NCBI GenBank assembly: GCA_035772735.1
Contig: JASDFA010000010.1
Coordinates: forward strand, 134,109,001-134,173,000
Reading direction: 5' to 3'
Length of the DNA stretch: 64,000 bases
DNA from: Datura wrightii
Taxonomy: Eukaryota > Streptophyta > Magnoliopsida > Solanales > Solanaceae
The notes under the pieces are model-generated. The model saw nothing but the letters and a program-made list of their open reading frames with translations, did no database searches and was not told where the DNA came from. This document shows positions 37,517-48,889 of the stretch, one piece after another; the first letter of the stretch is position 1, and every line of letters starts with the position of its first letter. A program made the position numbers and the translations under genes.

Positions 37517-39091
37517 TGATAACGCTAAAACCTACCTCCTACCAAAGTATGAAGCGGACGTTGTCAATAAAGAACCCAACTAGAGGTTGGAGTCGATCCC
37601 ACGGGGAATATGGAAGAGCTAGACTAAAGTCGGTAAGTGAACTTGTTAGGTAGTTACTCCAAACAGGGGGGTTTTAAAGAAAAAAATAATTAAAAACACA
37701 GTTAAAGCTATAGTTGAAATCATGAATGAAAGATAACTAGGGTTTTGTGTTCGTCATGGGTTCATAATTGCTTCGGGTATACATAGGTGATCATCTCCAA
37801 TGCTTACTTGTAGAACTGATAACTTAGGTTTATTCAAACGACAGGTCAGTCCCTATTGAATGACTATACTTAATCACCGAGTCAGGTCTCATGAGCGATT
37901 ACAAATTAACCATTATCAATATGTCCCAAATTTAACTATCTTGTGACCACAACTCAAGTTAACACAATGATCATCAAGATCAAGGCTTTGTTGTAGTTCT
38001 ATTTTACTAATCTCTACCTCTGTAGACTCAAGAAAGTAAAGAATTCGGGCATGTCCTAACATTGTACACAGTTAAGAAACATTTAAGCATGAAGAGAATA
38101 CAATAAAAGTGTTTTCCATTGGTTTTGAATCACTTTTATGTAACCCTAGCTTGTTAATCCACCATGGTTCCCAATACCCTAGCTATGGAGGTTTTAGCCT
38201 CTCATAGTTGGAAGATTGTGATTTGCATTCATATTTAAATACATAAATCAATACTTACAATTATGGATGAGAGAAAAACTTCTTTGTATTAATCAGAAAA
38301 ATCCTCAAGAACAACATGAAGATCAAAACAAAACCAAGAAAAGGTTGATCACAAGTTGAACAACTCAATTCTCCTTAATTTCGTTGCTAATCAATTCTAA
38401 TCACTCCTAATTACCTCTTTCTCATGAAAATAAAAAATAAAACGTATTTATACAGACATAAAAATCTTTTTCCTGGGCTAACTGGGTGTATTTGCATAAC
38501 TGAAGCTGCCTGCAACATGACTTGTCCCACGACCTGTAGCAGGTATGTATCGGTTGTACCTGCTTCTCGTAGGTCATCGACTGGCTGAAATTTGGCTAAG
38601 TGTTGGACCTTGGTATGACTCATACTTGCTTCCTACGCGTCTTACTGAGCTTCCATAGCTTGAATCTAAGACTTTGAAATTTTTCTGAAGTTCATCACGA
38701 GTTCTTTGGTATGACTCGTACTGTCTATCCATAGCAGGAGCCAGCCTCTTGTGAAATTTTTTTGAATCTTCCCATGAATTCTTCACTATGGCTAGTATAA
38801 GCTTTGTACAACTCGTACTGAGAGTTGTAGGATACACCTTTTCATCCTTAGCCTTTTGAAACTTCTCACGATCAGCAGTATGACTCGTAGCACCTTCCCA
38901 CGGCTCGTACTGAGGACTGTGAGTTAAGCCTATTTTTTTGCACTTATAGGCTATCTTTTGCACATTTTTGCTCCAACACCTATTTATCCTGTAACCAAAG
39001 AAAAAGTGCCTTATATCTATATAAATATACCTAAGTCCATGTTTTTTCTTGGTTTTGAGCGTTGAAAGTGCTGTAAACTCATGGCACGTCA
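37517..39091 (-). mobile_element. Athila-like 3' LTR (1575 bp)
   Basis: TGATAAC...GTCA. TATA box on minus at 38445-38452. The island 38520-38900 carries tacgactcgtac-type words. It pairs with 45890-47482. Confidence 0.9.
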
Positions 39092-40680
39092 ACACCTTCA
39101 ACTTAAGACTTTTGCATGTCCTCAGGCAAAGAAAAATAAAAACTAAACACGATGCTCAACTAGAAAATAAACCTAGGATACTACAACCAATACTAAACAA
39201 AACTTGCACTATACATTCAACAATTTTATGACCCTTTTCCATGAACCAAGATCAACTAACGTACCACAAGCAACCACAAAACATGATAAACAGGGATTAA
39301 GACATGTCATCTAGCTATCAACAGGCAATCAAGTCATCACTAATGTTTTCCACATAAACCAATGGTAAATGTAAACATAATCCATGTACCCTCACAACAA
39401 ATGAAGTCCCCACTCATATATACAGTGTCAAACATTGCATGGGACTAAACAAGTAAGGCGCTCACTCTCACAAAAAAGTTACAAGTATTAGGTATTAGAT
39501 ACCATAGGCTTGCCCTTATTTTCTCTGCTTCGGTTTATCAGATAGTCGGATTAGGATCACTATAGGACTTGCTGTGGATTCTAATGTAGGCTTTAGGGCT
39601 GGACATGATAAATATGAGAGATTTTATAAGTGACTATCTCTTCCTTGGCACTGCATATATTGGCTACACCATTCACCTATTTCACCCTTTTTTGCTTGTT
39701 ATTCATTTTCTTCCTTTCTCACCTCTTTTATGTACATTTGTATGGGTGTGATGTATTTTCAACTTTTTCCAACATTTTTTTTTGAAATTTCTTTTTCAAT
39801 ATTTTCAACTTTTTTTTCATCTCCTTATTATTTTTTTCTCTTTACACCATGTCTCAATTTTAACCTTTTCTCTTTTCTCTCCCTTTTTCTCATTTCTATC
39901 ACTTATGCACCCCTACTCTAGCCACCATCAACTTAGGCATTTTGCCTATGTTGAGGTTCACAATATCCAAGGAAGGACCAGGACCAAAATAGATTCATTA
40001 TTAAAAAAATGGGTATGGTTAATTGGTAAATCAAAGAAAAATGGTCTATTAAAGGCTCAAAATTGGGATCAAGGGAATCATATGATTTTGGTAGGGTTAT
40101 TTAGGCTAAAAGTGTGCTTCAACTAAAATGGACAATGATCATGTCCTAACCAACCATCCTTAGCCAATGCAAAGACCAACCAGGCAAGTTCTAGATCTTC
40201 AACACAATACCAAACTAAATACTACACCTTACTCACTCATGGTACATGACTTATATTCACCTCACCTGTTTGGTTTATACATGGCTTAACAAGACTCCTC
40301 ATGCTAATAAACTAAATGACATCAAAAGATCCACAAAAATCATACATGCAGTCACAAATACATAGCTAATGCATCAAATTTTTTTAAGCAGGGTCAATTT
40401 TTTAAAAAAAATCAAAACTAGTGCATTTTCATTGGCTGAGTACTCCTAAGCTATTTTCTAATTAAACAAAAATCACAAAATAAGAAATAAAATCATAAAC
40501 ATGCCGGTTCTACTACATAGCGTGTCTGAGGGAAAAGAAAAACGACAAGAAAAACCCTCGGACGAATCAAAAGTCCCAAAAATCACAAATACACCCCCTC
40601 CCCTTTTTTAAAAATTAAGCTTCATCCCCGAAGCATGAACTACAAGAACATAGGGAAGAGAACAAACCTGTGGCACTCTA
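39092..40680 (-). mobile_element. 3' untranslated region of the Athila-like element
   Basis: The minus strand ends AAGTTGAAGGTGT directly before the 3' LTR (polypurine-like). Homologous to 58254-58796. T-rich stretch at 39690-39900. Short open frames (e.g. 39782-40126) are low-complexity and not supported as genes. Confidence 0.7.
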
Positions 40681-40689
40681 GGCACTCCT

Positions 40690-42013
40690 GTCATCCTGCG
40701 GAGGAGGTACCTCCGCTGTAATCGTGGCGCTAGTGGTGGCCAACACACTCCATGAAGTATCCACAGGGGGAGTGGTTACCCCCTCAGTAGTTTTGGCCGC
40801 TTCAACTACCTCAATGTCAATCTAGGATGAATGTGGCTCACCCAAAGGGTCACGACCACTGGCAAGATCGGGCTGAGTCATGGTGGAGCTGCCTGCTCCT
40901 CTAGCTCACTCCTATAGCTGTGACATATGTGCTTCATGAGTCCGTAGGATCTTCACTTTAGCCCACTTGCATTCTTTTCTCTACTTTTTCTTCTTCTTCC
41001 TCAGAATCTCCTATCCATTATCCTAAGTAGCTCTTTTCTTTCCCTTATCTCTAAAAGCTACCGTCGGCTCCCAATAAGCAGCCAAGTCAATCTCCTCATC
41101 AAGCTTTGCATCTAGGTATGGAAGAGTAGGGGATGCTATAACTATCAGTCGTCGTTATGAAAACTCAACTACTTGACTCCGAAGAGCCCCCAACTCCTCA
41201 CGGAGACTGCTGTTGTAGGCACAAACTGTGGTCCATAAAGAACCTAAGAGATGGTCTGCTCTAATATGTCTACCTCTCGTCCTTGGACCATCACACTCTC
41301 CAGTCGGGGTTGGTCTTTTATTTTCTGCCCCTCCTTTGCCTTTTTCTCGATGGTGGCCAAATAGTTCGCGTAGAACTCCCCGACCAATTCTACTGTATAC
41401 TAAGCTGGAGTCTTGGCCATCCACTCGAAACCATAGAAACTGAATATCCGCTTTATCTCCTCAACTTCATTTAGTGAGTTTATGAGGATCCGCGGATCTT
41501 CCTGGATGCTCCGCCTTGGCTTATTCTTGGCGGTGAGAGAAATGCCCTGCTCATAAATCTCTCTAGCTCCCGGCACTGGACTATGCAATTTTCTTTGGGT
41601 GGGGTCTGTACATTTGCAGCATTTGGAGCCTCCTCTGCTGATTCATCACTGCCACTTGCTTCACTTTATTGGGTCTCCTCAGACCCTTCCTCTGCATTTG
41701 AGTTGTTTCCCCACTCCTGGTTACCTCCTCTAGCTCCCTCCTTAGACTGCGGAGCTTGGGCAAATGTGGTAGTGGCTGCTTCAGCTTGTGCTCTTACTTT
41801 TGCCCTAGTGGTTCTGGTTCCGTCAGTGTCTAAAGTATCTACCTGGTAATCCTCAACTGAACCACTAGGGGAGTTTCCTACTTGCCCAGCCTCGGACTCA
41901 GATGTTTCATCAATTAATGTTCTCCGGGTTGTTGCTTTGGATGCTTTTCGCTTCATTGTCATTGTTCCTGTAGAAAAGAAAGTTAGAATTCCATATTTGA
42001 GATAAAAGAACAA
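40690..42013 (-). pseudogene. Extra ORF resembling the plant putative-transposon domain, broken
   Basis: The N-terminal part opens at 41950-42013 (MTMKRKASKATTRR, then an acidic Ser/Glu/Gly-rich region). After frame changes: IFSFYGFEWMAKTPA, stop, then YTVELVGEFYANYLATIEKK. The ELVxEFYAN phrase is what I recall from the plant 'putative transposon protein' domain (Pfam Transposase_32-like) that some Athila/Tat derivatives carry. Function unknown. At least two frameshifts and one stop. The call is tentative; the domain could be something else. Confidence 0.45.
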
Positions 42014-42019
42014 GAAGAG

Positions 42020-43250
42020 AACACTTTCAAGTTCTTAGCACGAGTCGACAGTAGGGGTTGTACCCTGAAGGTACGGCTCGTATGAAGGCCCAAAAACTCT
42101 ATATGCATGTTATGACTCATAGGTACAACTCGTACCATGAAGGTACGACCCGTACCTTGAGTCGTCTGATAAAGACTCAACATTATCATTTCCTCTGTAT
42201 TCTTTCACGACTCATGGTACGACCCGTAGGTTGATTCCACGAGTCGTAGGAAGGGCTCTCCTGACTAGCTTTGTTCAGTTCTTTGGTAAGATGCTCAGTA
42301 CGACTTGTAGTGACAAACTACGAACCGTATTGTGCTCAATACCACTTTGGCTTATTCAATTTTTTTCAATTTGCAGCGGTTCTTTTTCACAATTTGGGTA
42401 CTCAGATTTCCCCAGGTCTAGGCATATCATTCAATCAATTAAACACTACTCATCCCTCCCCTTCTTAATCACTACCCGTAACTCAACTTTTGAAAACTTC
42501 AATTCACAAGTTTAACCCAAAAAAAAGATAATTTTTTCCAATCGTTCATGGTTTGATAACATCCTTGATCATTGTATTTTGAAAATTTTCTAGCAAAGTC
42601 AATACTCACAGGGATTTTGACAATGAAAGCTTCAAGCAAGTTAAGATTTTTTCGATATTCAACACATCACTTACTTGTTGCTTCTTTCTTCGACTGGTGA
42701 TCACAAATGTGGGTAGAGTCATGCTTAATTTGAGCACGAAATTGCTCGAAGACTCCTAGCTTTTGAGTTACAGGTGTGAAAGGTTTGAATGTAGGGTTCA
42801 TAGGTTGGTTTCGTATGCGTGGGAAGAGGGGTCATGTGAGGTGTTTGATTTAAAAGAGGAAAAAGTGCAGGAGTGAAAACTTGGGTCGAGTCGGCTGATT
42901 TTTTTTTAAAATTTTGACCCATCACAACTCGTACGATGAGTAGTTTGAAGGACGTATGACTCGTCCCTTGGACCCATGAGTCTGAGTTTTGAAAGCTTAC
43001 CTGGGGACCTACGAGTACCTCTTATGACTCGTACAAGGTAGGTAAGGTTCGTATGATGACTCGTAGGTCGTTTCTTTGAATTACATCTCTGAACCTTGCC
43101 ACGCCTCTTGCTATAGCTCATAGGATGTTGTCATGACTCATACTGAGATTCGTAGCAACTGCCTTTTTAACAGTTTTTTTTTCTGCCTCCAATTCTTGTT
43201 TTCCCTGCACACTAATCACATATTGGTTCAATAACTAGGGTTGCCTCCAA
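42020..43250. repeat. Internal non-coding stretch with iterated ACGAGTCGTA-type words
   Basis: Two islands (42040-42320 and 42900-43150) of tacgactcgtacc, ggtacgacccgtacc and catgactcg variants flank an ordinary AT-rich segment. No gene seen. It separates the protease from the extra ORF. Confidence 0.6.
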
Positions 43251-43297
43251 GAAGCGTCTGATTTAACGTGGAAGCACGATGCAAGTCTCTTGACTAC

Positions 43298-43720
43298 TCA
43301 GAATTCGTCAAGTGATTCATACTCATCCTCCAGTGCTGAGAATACACTGTATTTCTTAGGTTGCTGCATTGTCCGGTAGATGTTGAAAGTGACCTCGTCT
43401 TTTTTTAGTTTGAACTTCAGCTGGCCAGCCTTCACATCTACTAAGGCCCTCCCAGTTGCAAGGAATTGTCGCCCCAAAATGATGGGTACCTTATAATCAA
43501 TCTCGCAATCCAATATCACGAAGCCGGTTGGGAATATGAGTTTGTCCACCTTGACTAGTACATCGAATAGGATCCCCACTGGCTTCTTCACAGTTCTGTC
43601 GGCCATCAGCAGCCGCATAGTGGTCGGTGTGGGGGCTCCTAAGTCCAATCTCTTGAATACTGCCAAGGGCATCAGATTGATGCTTTTTCCTAGATCACAG
43701 AGTGCCTATGCGAATTCCCC
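43298..43720 (-). pseudogene. Athila-type aspartic protease
   Basis: Reads LCDLGKSINLMPLAVFKRL (the Athila lineage normally has LCDLGASINLMP), then MADRTVKKPVGILFDVLVKV and VPIILGRQFLATGRALVDV. The region is open from 43672; the upstream part has a stop. It stops at SLDEF with no RT following. Confidence 0.85.
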
Positions 43721-43725
43721 ATTGC

Positions 43726-45487
43726 CTATGGTGCAAGGTATAAGTGGTCTTCCATCTTTTGAGCCAGGACCCATGTAGCTATGGCACTACAGTGATATAC
43801 ATTGTCTACCGGCTCATAGCTTACGGACCTCTTCTTCGTCACCAAGTCCTTCATAAACTTAGCATATCCCGGCATTTGTTCCAATGCCGGTACCAATGGT
43901 ATGTTAACAGATAGTTGTTTAAGCATCGAAAGGAATTTCTGGAACTTACCATTTTCCGCCCTTTTCTTCATTCTTTGAGGGAACATTGGCGGTGGTTGCG
44001 GGATAGCTTTGTGCACTTTAGTTGCTCCTTGATCAATGTCAGGTTCCTTCTCCTCTATCGGGGCCTCTGGCAACTCAACACTCTCCATCTCAACACTCTT
44101 ATCACTTTCCTCAATAACGCCCTCTTTCTTCCGTTCAACTACAATCGAAAAAGGGGGGTCAACTATGGTCTTACCACTCCTAGTTATCACCGCCATGCAG
44201 TGGCCATCATTCTTTGGATTCTGGACGGTGTTGCTAGGCAGTATACCCTTTTGTATAGGATTTAGTGATGCTGACAGTTGCCTTAGCTGTTGTTCAATTT
44301 TCTTGATGGCGGTTGCATGAGATTCCACTCTCTGACCCATACTAGATATGTCACCACGGATCTCCTTCAATTGCTCATCAGTGGACCTCATCTTCTTTAG
44401 CATCTCAACCATCATGCTCTCTAACTTTGATTGCCCAGCCTCCCCCTCTCATTCATTAGGAGGCACATAAACTCCAGCCCGGTCATTGCGGTAGCCATCA
44501 TTTCTTCTCCATTCTCCATCACGCTCATGACCGCACCCCCTATCTTTACACCCGTTTCAGTTGTAGTTATCTCTGTATTGATTCCGACCTTGGTTTCTAG
44601 AACCTTGGTGCCAATTGTTTTGTGTAGACACTTGGGTGTTGGCTCAGAAACCCGCCACTTGGCTATCCAGGAAATTTGCTTCTTTATTAGAATCAGAGTG
44701 ATCAGCTCCCGGCTCCATTCCTTGTGTCTCCACTGCATTTACCTTTTTTGCTCCTACTCCCATGATGTGTTTTGTAAGCAAATCCAATGATGTGCGCATG
44801 TGAGCCAACTCTTGGTTGCGTTCTTCTTCCTTCCTTCGTTGGTCTGCAGTCAAACCAACAACATATGTACCTACCGCTGCATCAGCCTCCCTTGTATGCC
44901 ATGCCCTGTTTGTCTTAGTACCCTATCAAGGATTGTAGCAGCTTGCTCCCAGGTGTGACTCATCAATTCTCCTCCTGCCACCGTGTCTGCAATAGCTTTG
45001 GTGCTATTATTTAAAGACCTGTAAAAAATTTCCAACAAATTGTCATTTGGGATTTTATAGTTTGGGCACTTTGTCAACTTCTTCTTGAACCTTAGCCAGG
45101 TTTCATAAAGTGCCTCTGTCTTAAGTTGCTGGAAATTGTAGATCTCATCCTTTAGCTGCAACATTCTGGAGGGGGGAAAGAATATCTCCAAGAAGGCCTG
45201 CTTGAGTTCCCTCCAGTTACTTATGGAGTCATTGGGAAACTCCGATAACCATAAAGTGGCTTCTCCTGCTAGAGAGAATGGAAAAGTCTGAGCCGAATGG
45301 CATCTTGGCTAACTCCGGGTAACCTGTACGCCTTGCATAATCCTACGAAGTTCATCAAGTGCAAGTTGGCGTCATCCGCTATGTGACCACTGAACACCCC
45401 TTTCATGTTTAACAATTGAATCATGGTGCTCGTGATGTTAAATTTGGCCCCAGCGGGAAGTGGTGGTGGCACAATTGCTCCAGTCAA
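43726..45487 (-). pseudogene. Athila-type Gag, fragmented
   Basis: Pieces on the minus strand: 45269-45487 (MNFVGLCKAYRLPGVSQDAI), 44871-45191 (DEIYNFQQLKTEALYETWLR), 44421-44853 (Arg/Asn/Gly-rich, zinc-finger neighbourhood), 43726-44415 (229 open codons with a coiled coil ISSMGQRVESHATAIKKIEQ and NDGHCMAVITRSGKTI). The order and motifs match Athila/Tat Gag. Frameshifts and stops separate the pieces. Confidence 0.85.
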
Positions 45488-45866
45488 CCCAATTTCACCA
45501 ACGCCTGGGACCTCATCATGGAAGAACTGAGGGGCCAGTCTATAAACTCTGTTGCCACTCCCATTTCGATGAGCGTTAACTACCTCTTCTCTGATATCTT
45601 CCGCATCCTAAAGTGCAGCTTGCCGAGCTAGCTTAGCTTGCCTAACTTCTTCAGCTATGCGGGCATCTCTTTGTTCCTGGTGCTCCATCATGTGTAGTGT
45701 TCGTTTAATTTCTGGGTTCAATAGAATCAGGGGATCTCCACTACCCCGAGTGCTTGGCATTCACCGGAAAACAGCCTGTGGGTATCAAAAACAAAAAGAA
45801 AATGTAATTAAGGAAATAACTACCAAAAAAGTCAAATACAAGCAAATAATCTAGTCTTAGCCACAT

Positions 45867-45884
45867 TCCCCGGCAACGGTGCCA
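45867..45884 (-). promoter_or_regulatory. Primer binding site (tRNA-Asp type) of the Athila-like element
   Basis: The minus strand reads TGGCACCGTTGCCGGGGA, one base from the TGGCGCC form usual in Athila elements, five bases after the 5' LTR. Confidence 0.82.
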
Positions 45885-45889
45885 CTTTT

Positions 45890-47482
45890 TGATAACTCTC
45901 AAACCATACCTCCTACTGAAGTATGAAGCGGACGTTGTCAATAAAGAACCCAACTAGAGGTTGGGGTCGATCCCACGAAGAATATGAAAGAGCTATACTA
46001 AAGCCGGTTAGTGAACTTGTTAGGTAGTTATTCCAAATATGGGGGTTCTAAAGAAAACAATAATTAAAAACACAGTTAAAGCTTTAGTTGAAATCAAGAA
46101 TGAAAGATAACTAGGGTTTTGTGTTCCCCATGGGTTCATAACTGCTTCGAGTATACATACGTGATCATCACCAATGCTTACTTGTAGAATTGATAACTTA
46201 GGTTCATTCAAAACGACCGGCCAGTCCCAATTGAATGACTGTACTCAATCATCGGGTCAGGTCTCATGAGCGATTGCAAATTAATCGTTATCAATATGTC
46301 CCAAATTTAACTATCCTGCGACCACAACTCAAGTTAATACAATGATCATCAAGATCAACGCTTTGTTATAGTTCTCGTTTCCTAATCTCTACCTCTCTAA
46401 ACTAAAGCAAGTAAAGAATTCGGGCATGTCCTAACGTTGTACACTGTTAAGAAACGTTTAAGCATGAAGAGAATACAATACAAGTGTTTTGCATTGGTTT
46501 TGAATCACTTTTATGTAGCCATAGATTATTAATCCACCATGGTTCCCACAACCCTAGCTATGGAGGTTTTAGCCTCTCATAGTTGCAAGATTGTGATTTG
46601 AGTTCATATTTAAATACATAAATCAATACTTAGTATGGATGAAAGAAAAACTTCTTTGTATTAATCAACAAAATCCTCAAGAAAAATATGAAGATAAAAA
46701 TAAAACCAAGAAAAGGTTGATCAAAGTTGAACAACCCAATTCTCCTCAATTTCGTTGCTAATCAATTCTAATCACTCCTAATTACCTTTCTCTCATGAAA
46801 ATAAAACATAAAAAGTATTTATATAGACATAAAAATCCTTTTCCTAGGCTAACAGGGTGTATTTTTATAACTAAAGCCGCCTGCAGCACGACTTGTCCTA
46901 CGACCCGTAGCAAGTATGTACGGGTCGTACTTGCTTCTCGTAGGTCGTTGACTGGCTAAAATTTGGCTAAGTGTTAGACCTTGGTACGACTCGCACATGC
47001 TTCCTACGAGTCTTATTGAGATTCCGTGGCTTGACTCTAAGACTTTGAAATTTTTCTAAAGTTCATCACGAGTGCTTTGGTATGACTCATACCTTGCTGC
47101 CACGACTCATACTGTCTATCCGTAGCAGGAGTCAGCCTCTTGTGCAAATTTTCTGAATCTTCCCCCGATTTCTTCACTACGGCTCATACAAGATTTGTAT
47201 GACTCGTACTGAGAGTTGTAGGATACACCTTTTCATCCTTAGCATTCTGAAACTTCTCACGACCAACAATATGAATCGTAGCACCTTCCTACGGCTTGTA
47301 CTGAGGATTGTGATTTAAGCCTATTTTCTGCACTTTCAGGCTAACTTTTGCACATTTTACCTCCAACACCTATTTATCCTATAACCAAAGAAAAAGTTCC
47401 TTATATCCATATAAATATACCTAAGTCCATGCTATTTTCTTGGTTTTGAGCATCGAAAGTGCTGTAAACTCATAGCACATCA
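45890..47482 (-). mobile_element. Athila-like 5' LTR (1593 bp)
   Basis: Pairs with 37517-39091. TATA (minus strand TATATAAATA) at 46816-46825, with the iterated CpG-word island 46870-47300 directly upstream of it on the minus strand. Confidence 0.9.
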
Positions 47483-47487
47483 CTAAG
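47483..47487. repeat. Target site duplication CTAAG (right)
   Basis: Matches 37512-37516. Confidence 0.92.
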
Positions 47488-48682
47488 GCATAAAATCTGT
47501 TTTGGCGCTAACTGTTAGCTATGCAAGTCGATGCCCACTGATAGGCTGAGCGTGTGGGTGGCACTGTTGAACTAGAAGCTGGGCCTCGGCCCCCAACCTG
47601 ATCCTATCTTACTGCTGGGCAATCTCTAAGCATGTGTCCAGGCTTCTCACACCCGAAACAAGCACTTGAACCTGCATAGCACTAGCTTGTGTGCCCCCGA
47701 CCACATCTGCGACAAGCTGGGATGCTAGAATTTGCGGGTCTGCTGCTCTGGCCCCTTGAGCCTGATGCTCGCTCCCTCTGCTCATGTCTAGGTTTGGATG
47801 ACACACTCAATGCCGAAGATGCTGGAGATGATGATCTTTGGTGAGTCTACTGTCAGTGCCCACCACCTAACCTCGATTGGGAGAATCTATGGTCATCGGT
47901 TTTGGCCCTTTTAGCCTCCCTCTCTCTCAGATGTGCCTCTTCCATCTGCTGGGCATACAACACTATCCGTGGGAAATGCATATCCTGATGGAGCATAGCG
48001 GTCCTACAATCCTTGTCCAAATAGCCCGCTACTCCATGGACAAATCTACTCACCCACACCCTCTGACCAACTACCAACTTTGGGGCATATTTCTATAGGC
48101 GAGTGAATTCAAGGGCATATTCTTGTACAGTCATTCTCCCTTTCTTCAAATTCACGAACTCAGTTGCCTTCAGCTCCCTCATCTCACAAGGGAAGAACCG
48201 GTCTAGAAATGCAACATGGAACTCTTCCCAAGTGACAGGGCCCGCTCCAATGACCCTACTATCTTTCCATTGGCAAACCCAGATGTGCGCGGCCCCTTTT
48301 AACTGATACAAGGCCAACTCTGTGCACTCTACACCATTCACCCCCATGATTTGGGTGATTTTCATAATCTCATCCAAAAACTCATGGGGGTCCTTATCTA
48401 CCTTTGACCCGAGGAACTCCGACGGGTTCATTCTCAAGAAGTCTCTGACTCAAGCCACTGCTGCATTGCCATTTTGCGGAATAGGCACAATAGCCTGCTG
48501 ACTGAACTGAGCGATCAAAGCCTGCGCAAGCATCTGAATAGTGTCCCAGAACTCAGCATAGGCAGTTGGCTCCGGTGCATGGTGCTCCTAAACTGGTGGG
48601 GCCTGCTGGTGCCTGTTCCCATTTCCATCCTCGTGGCTTTCACCATTCCTAATTCTCCTACATTCATTCTTCAAGGAGCCAT
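47488..48682 (-). pseudogene. Chromovirus Gag
   Basis: ATG near 48682. The gag core 48093-48437 includes LRMNPSEFLGSKVDKDPHEF, LYQLKGAAHIWVCQWKD and MTVQEYALEFTRL, followed by a TAG in the same frame and then KYAPKLVVGQRVWV onward (47853-48077). CCHC knuckle CFGCEKPGHMLRDC at 47619-47660 in another frame. Stops and frameshifts disable it. It is cut by the Athila-like insertion at 47482 before the protease. Confidence 0.88.
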
Positions 48683-48870
48683 GATTCTACAATCGTGAAC
48701 AACACGAATTAGAAGGATAGAAAGACTTTTCATCGTACGACATAGATCATGAAAGAAGGGAACATTTCCTAAACGTCTCGCAGCCTCTTCTTCATAAGTG
48801 GCGTGCTTCACATCCATGAAAAAGACTCTACTTAACATGGCTTTAGGACACCCTAGGAATCTTCAAACCT

Positions 48871-48886
48871 ATGGCTCTGCTACCAA
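48871..48886 (-). promoter_or_regulatory. Chromovirus primer binding site
   Basis: The minus strand reads TTGGTAGCAGAGCCAT just inside the 5' LTR: initiator-Met type with one mismatch (GTAGC for GTATC). Confidence 0.82.
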
Positions 48887-48889
48887 GTT

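Larger units (their letters stand above)
37517..47482 (-). mobile_element. Nested Athila-like LTR retrotransposon without RT, 9966 bp
   Basis: LTRs 37517-39091 and 45890-47482, perfect 5-bp TSD, and a primer binding site matching tRNA-Asp type (45867-45884). Minus-strand content: gag, protease, then an unusual extra ORF region near 41.0-42.0 kb, and a long 3' untranslated region. I find no RT, RNase H or integrase motifs between 39.1 and 43.3 kb, so it is probably non-autonomous. Confidence 0.88.

Noticed and set aside
39730..40126. Phe/Ser-rich frames of 63 and 114 codons
   Set aside because: T-rich low-complexity DNA in the 3' untranslated region of the Athila-like element.
41155..41849. 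Plus-strand frames (e.g. 41228-41443, 41583-41849)
   Set aside because: Opposite strand to the extra ORF; no motif, and out of register with the element's orientation.
47877..48306. Plus-strand frames opposite the chromovirus Gag
   Set aside because: Antisense shadows of a recognisable Gag.
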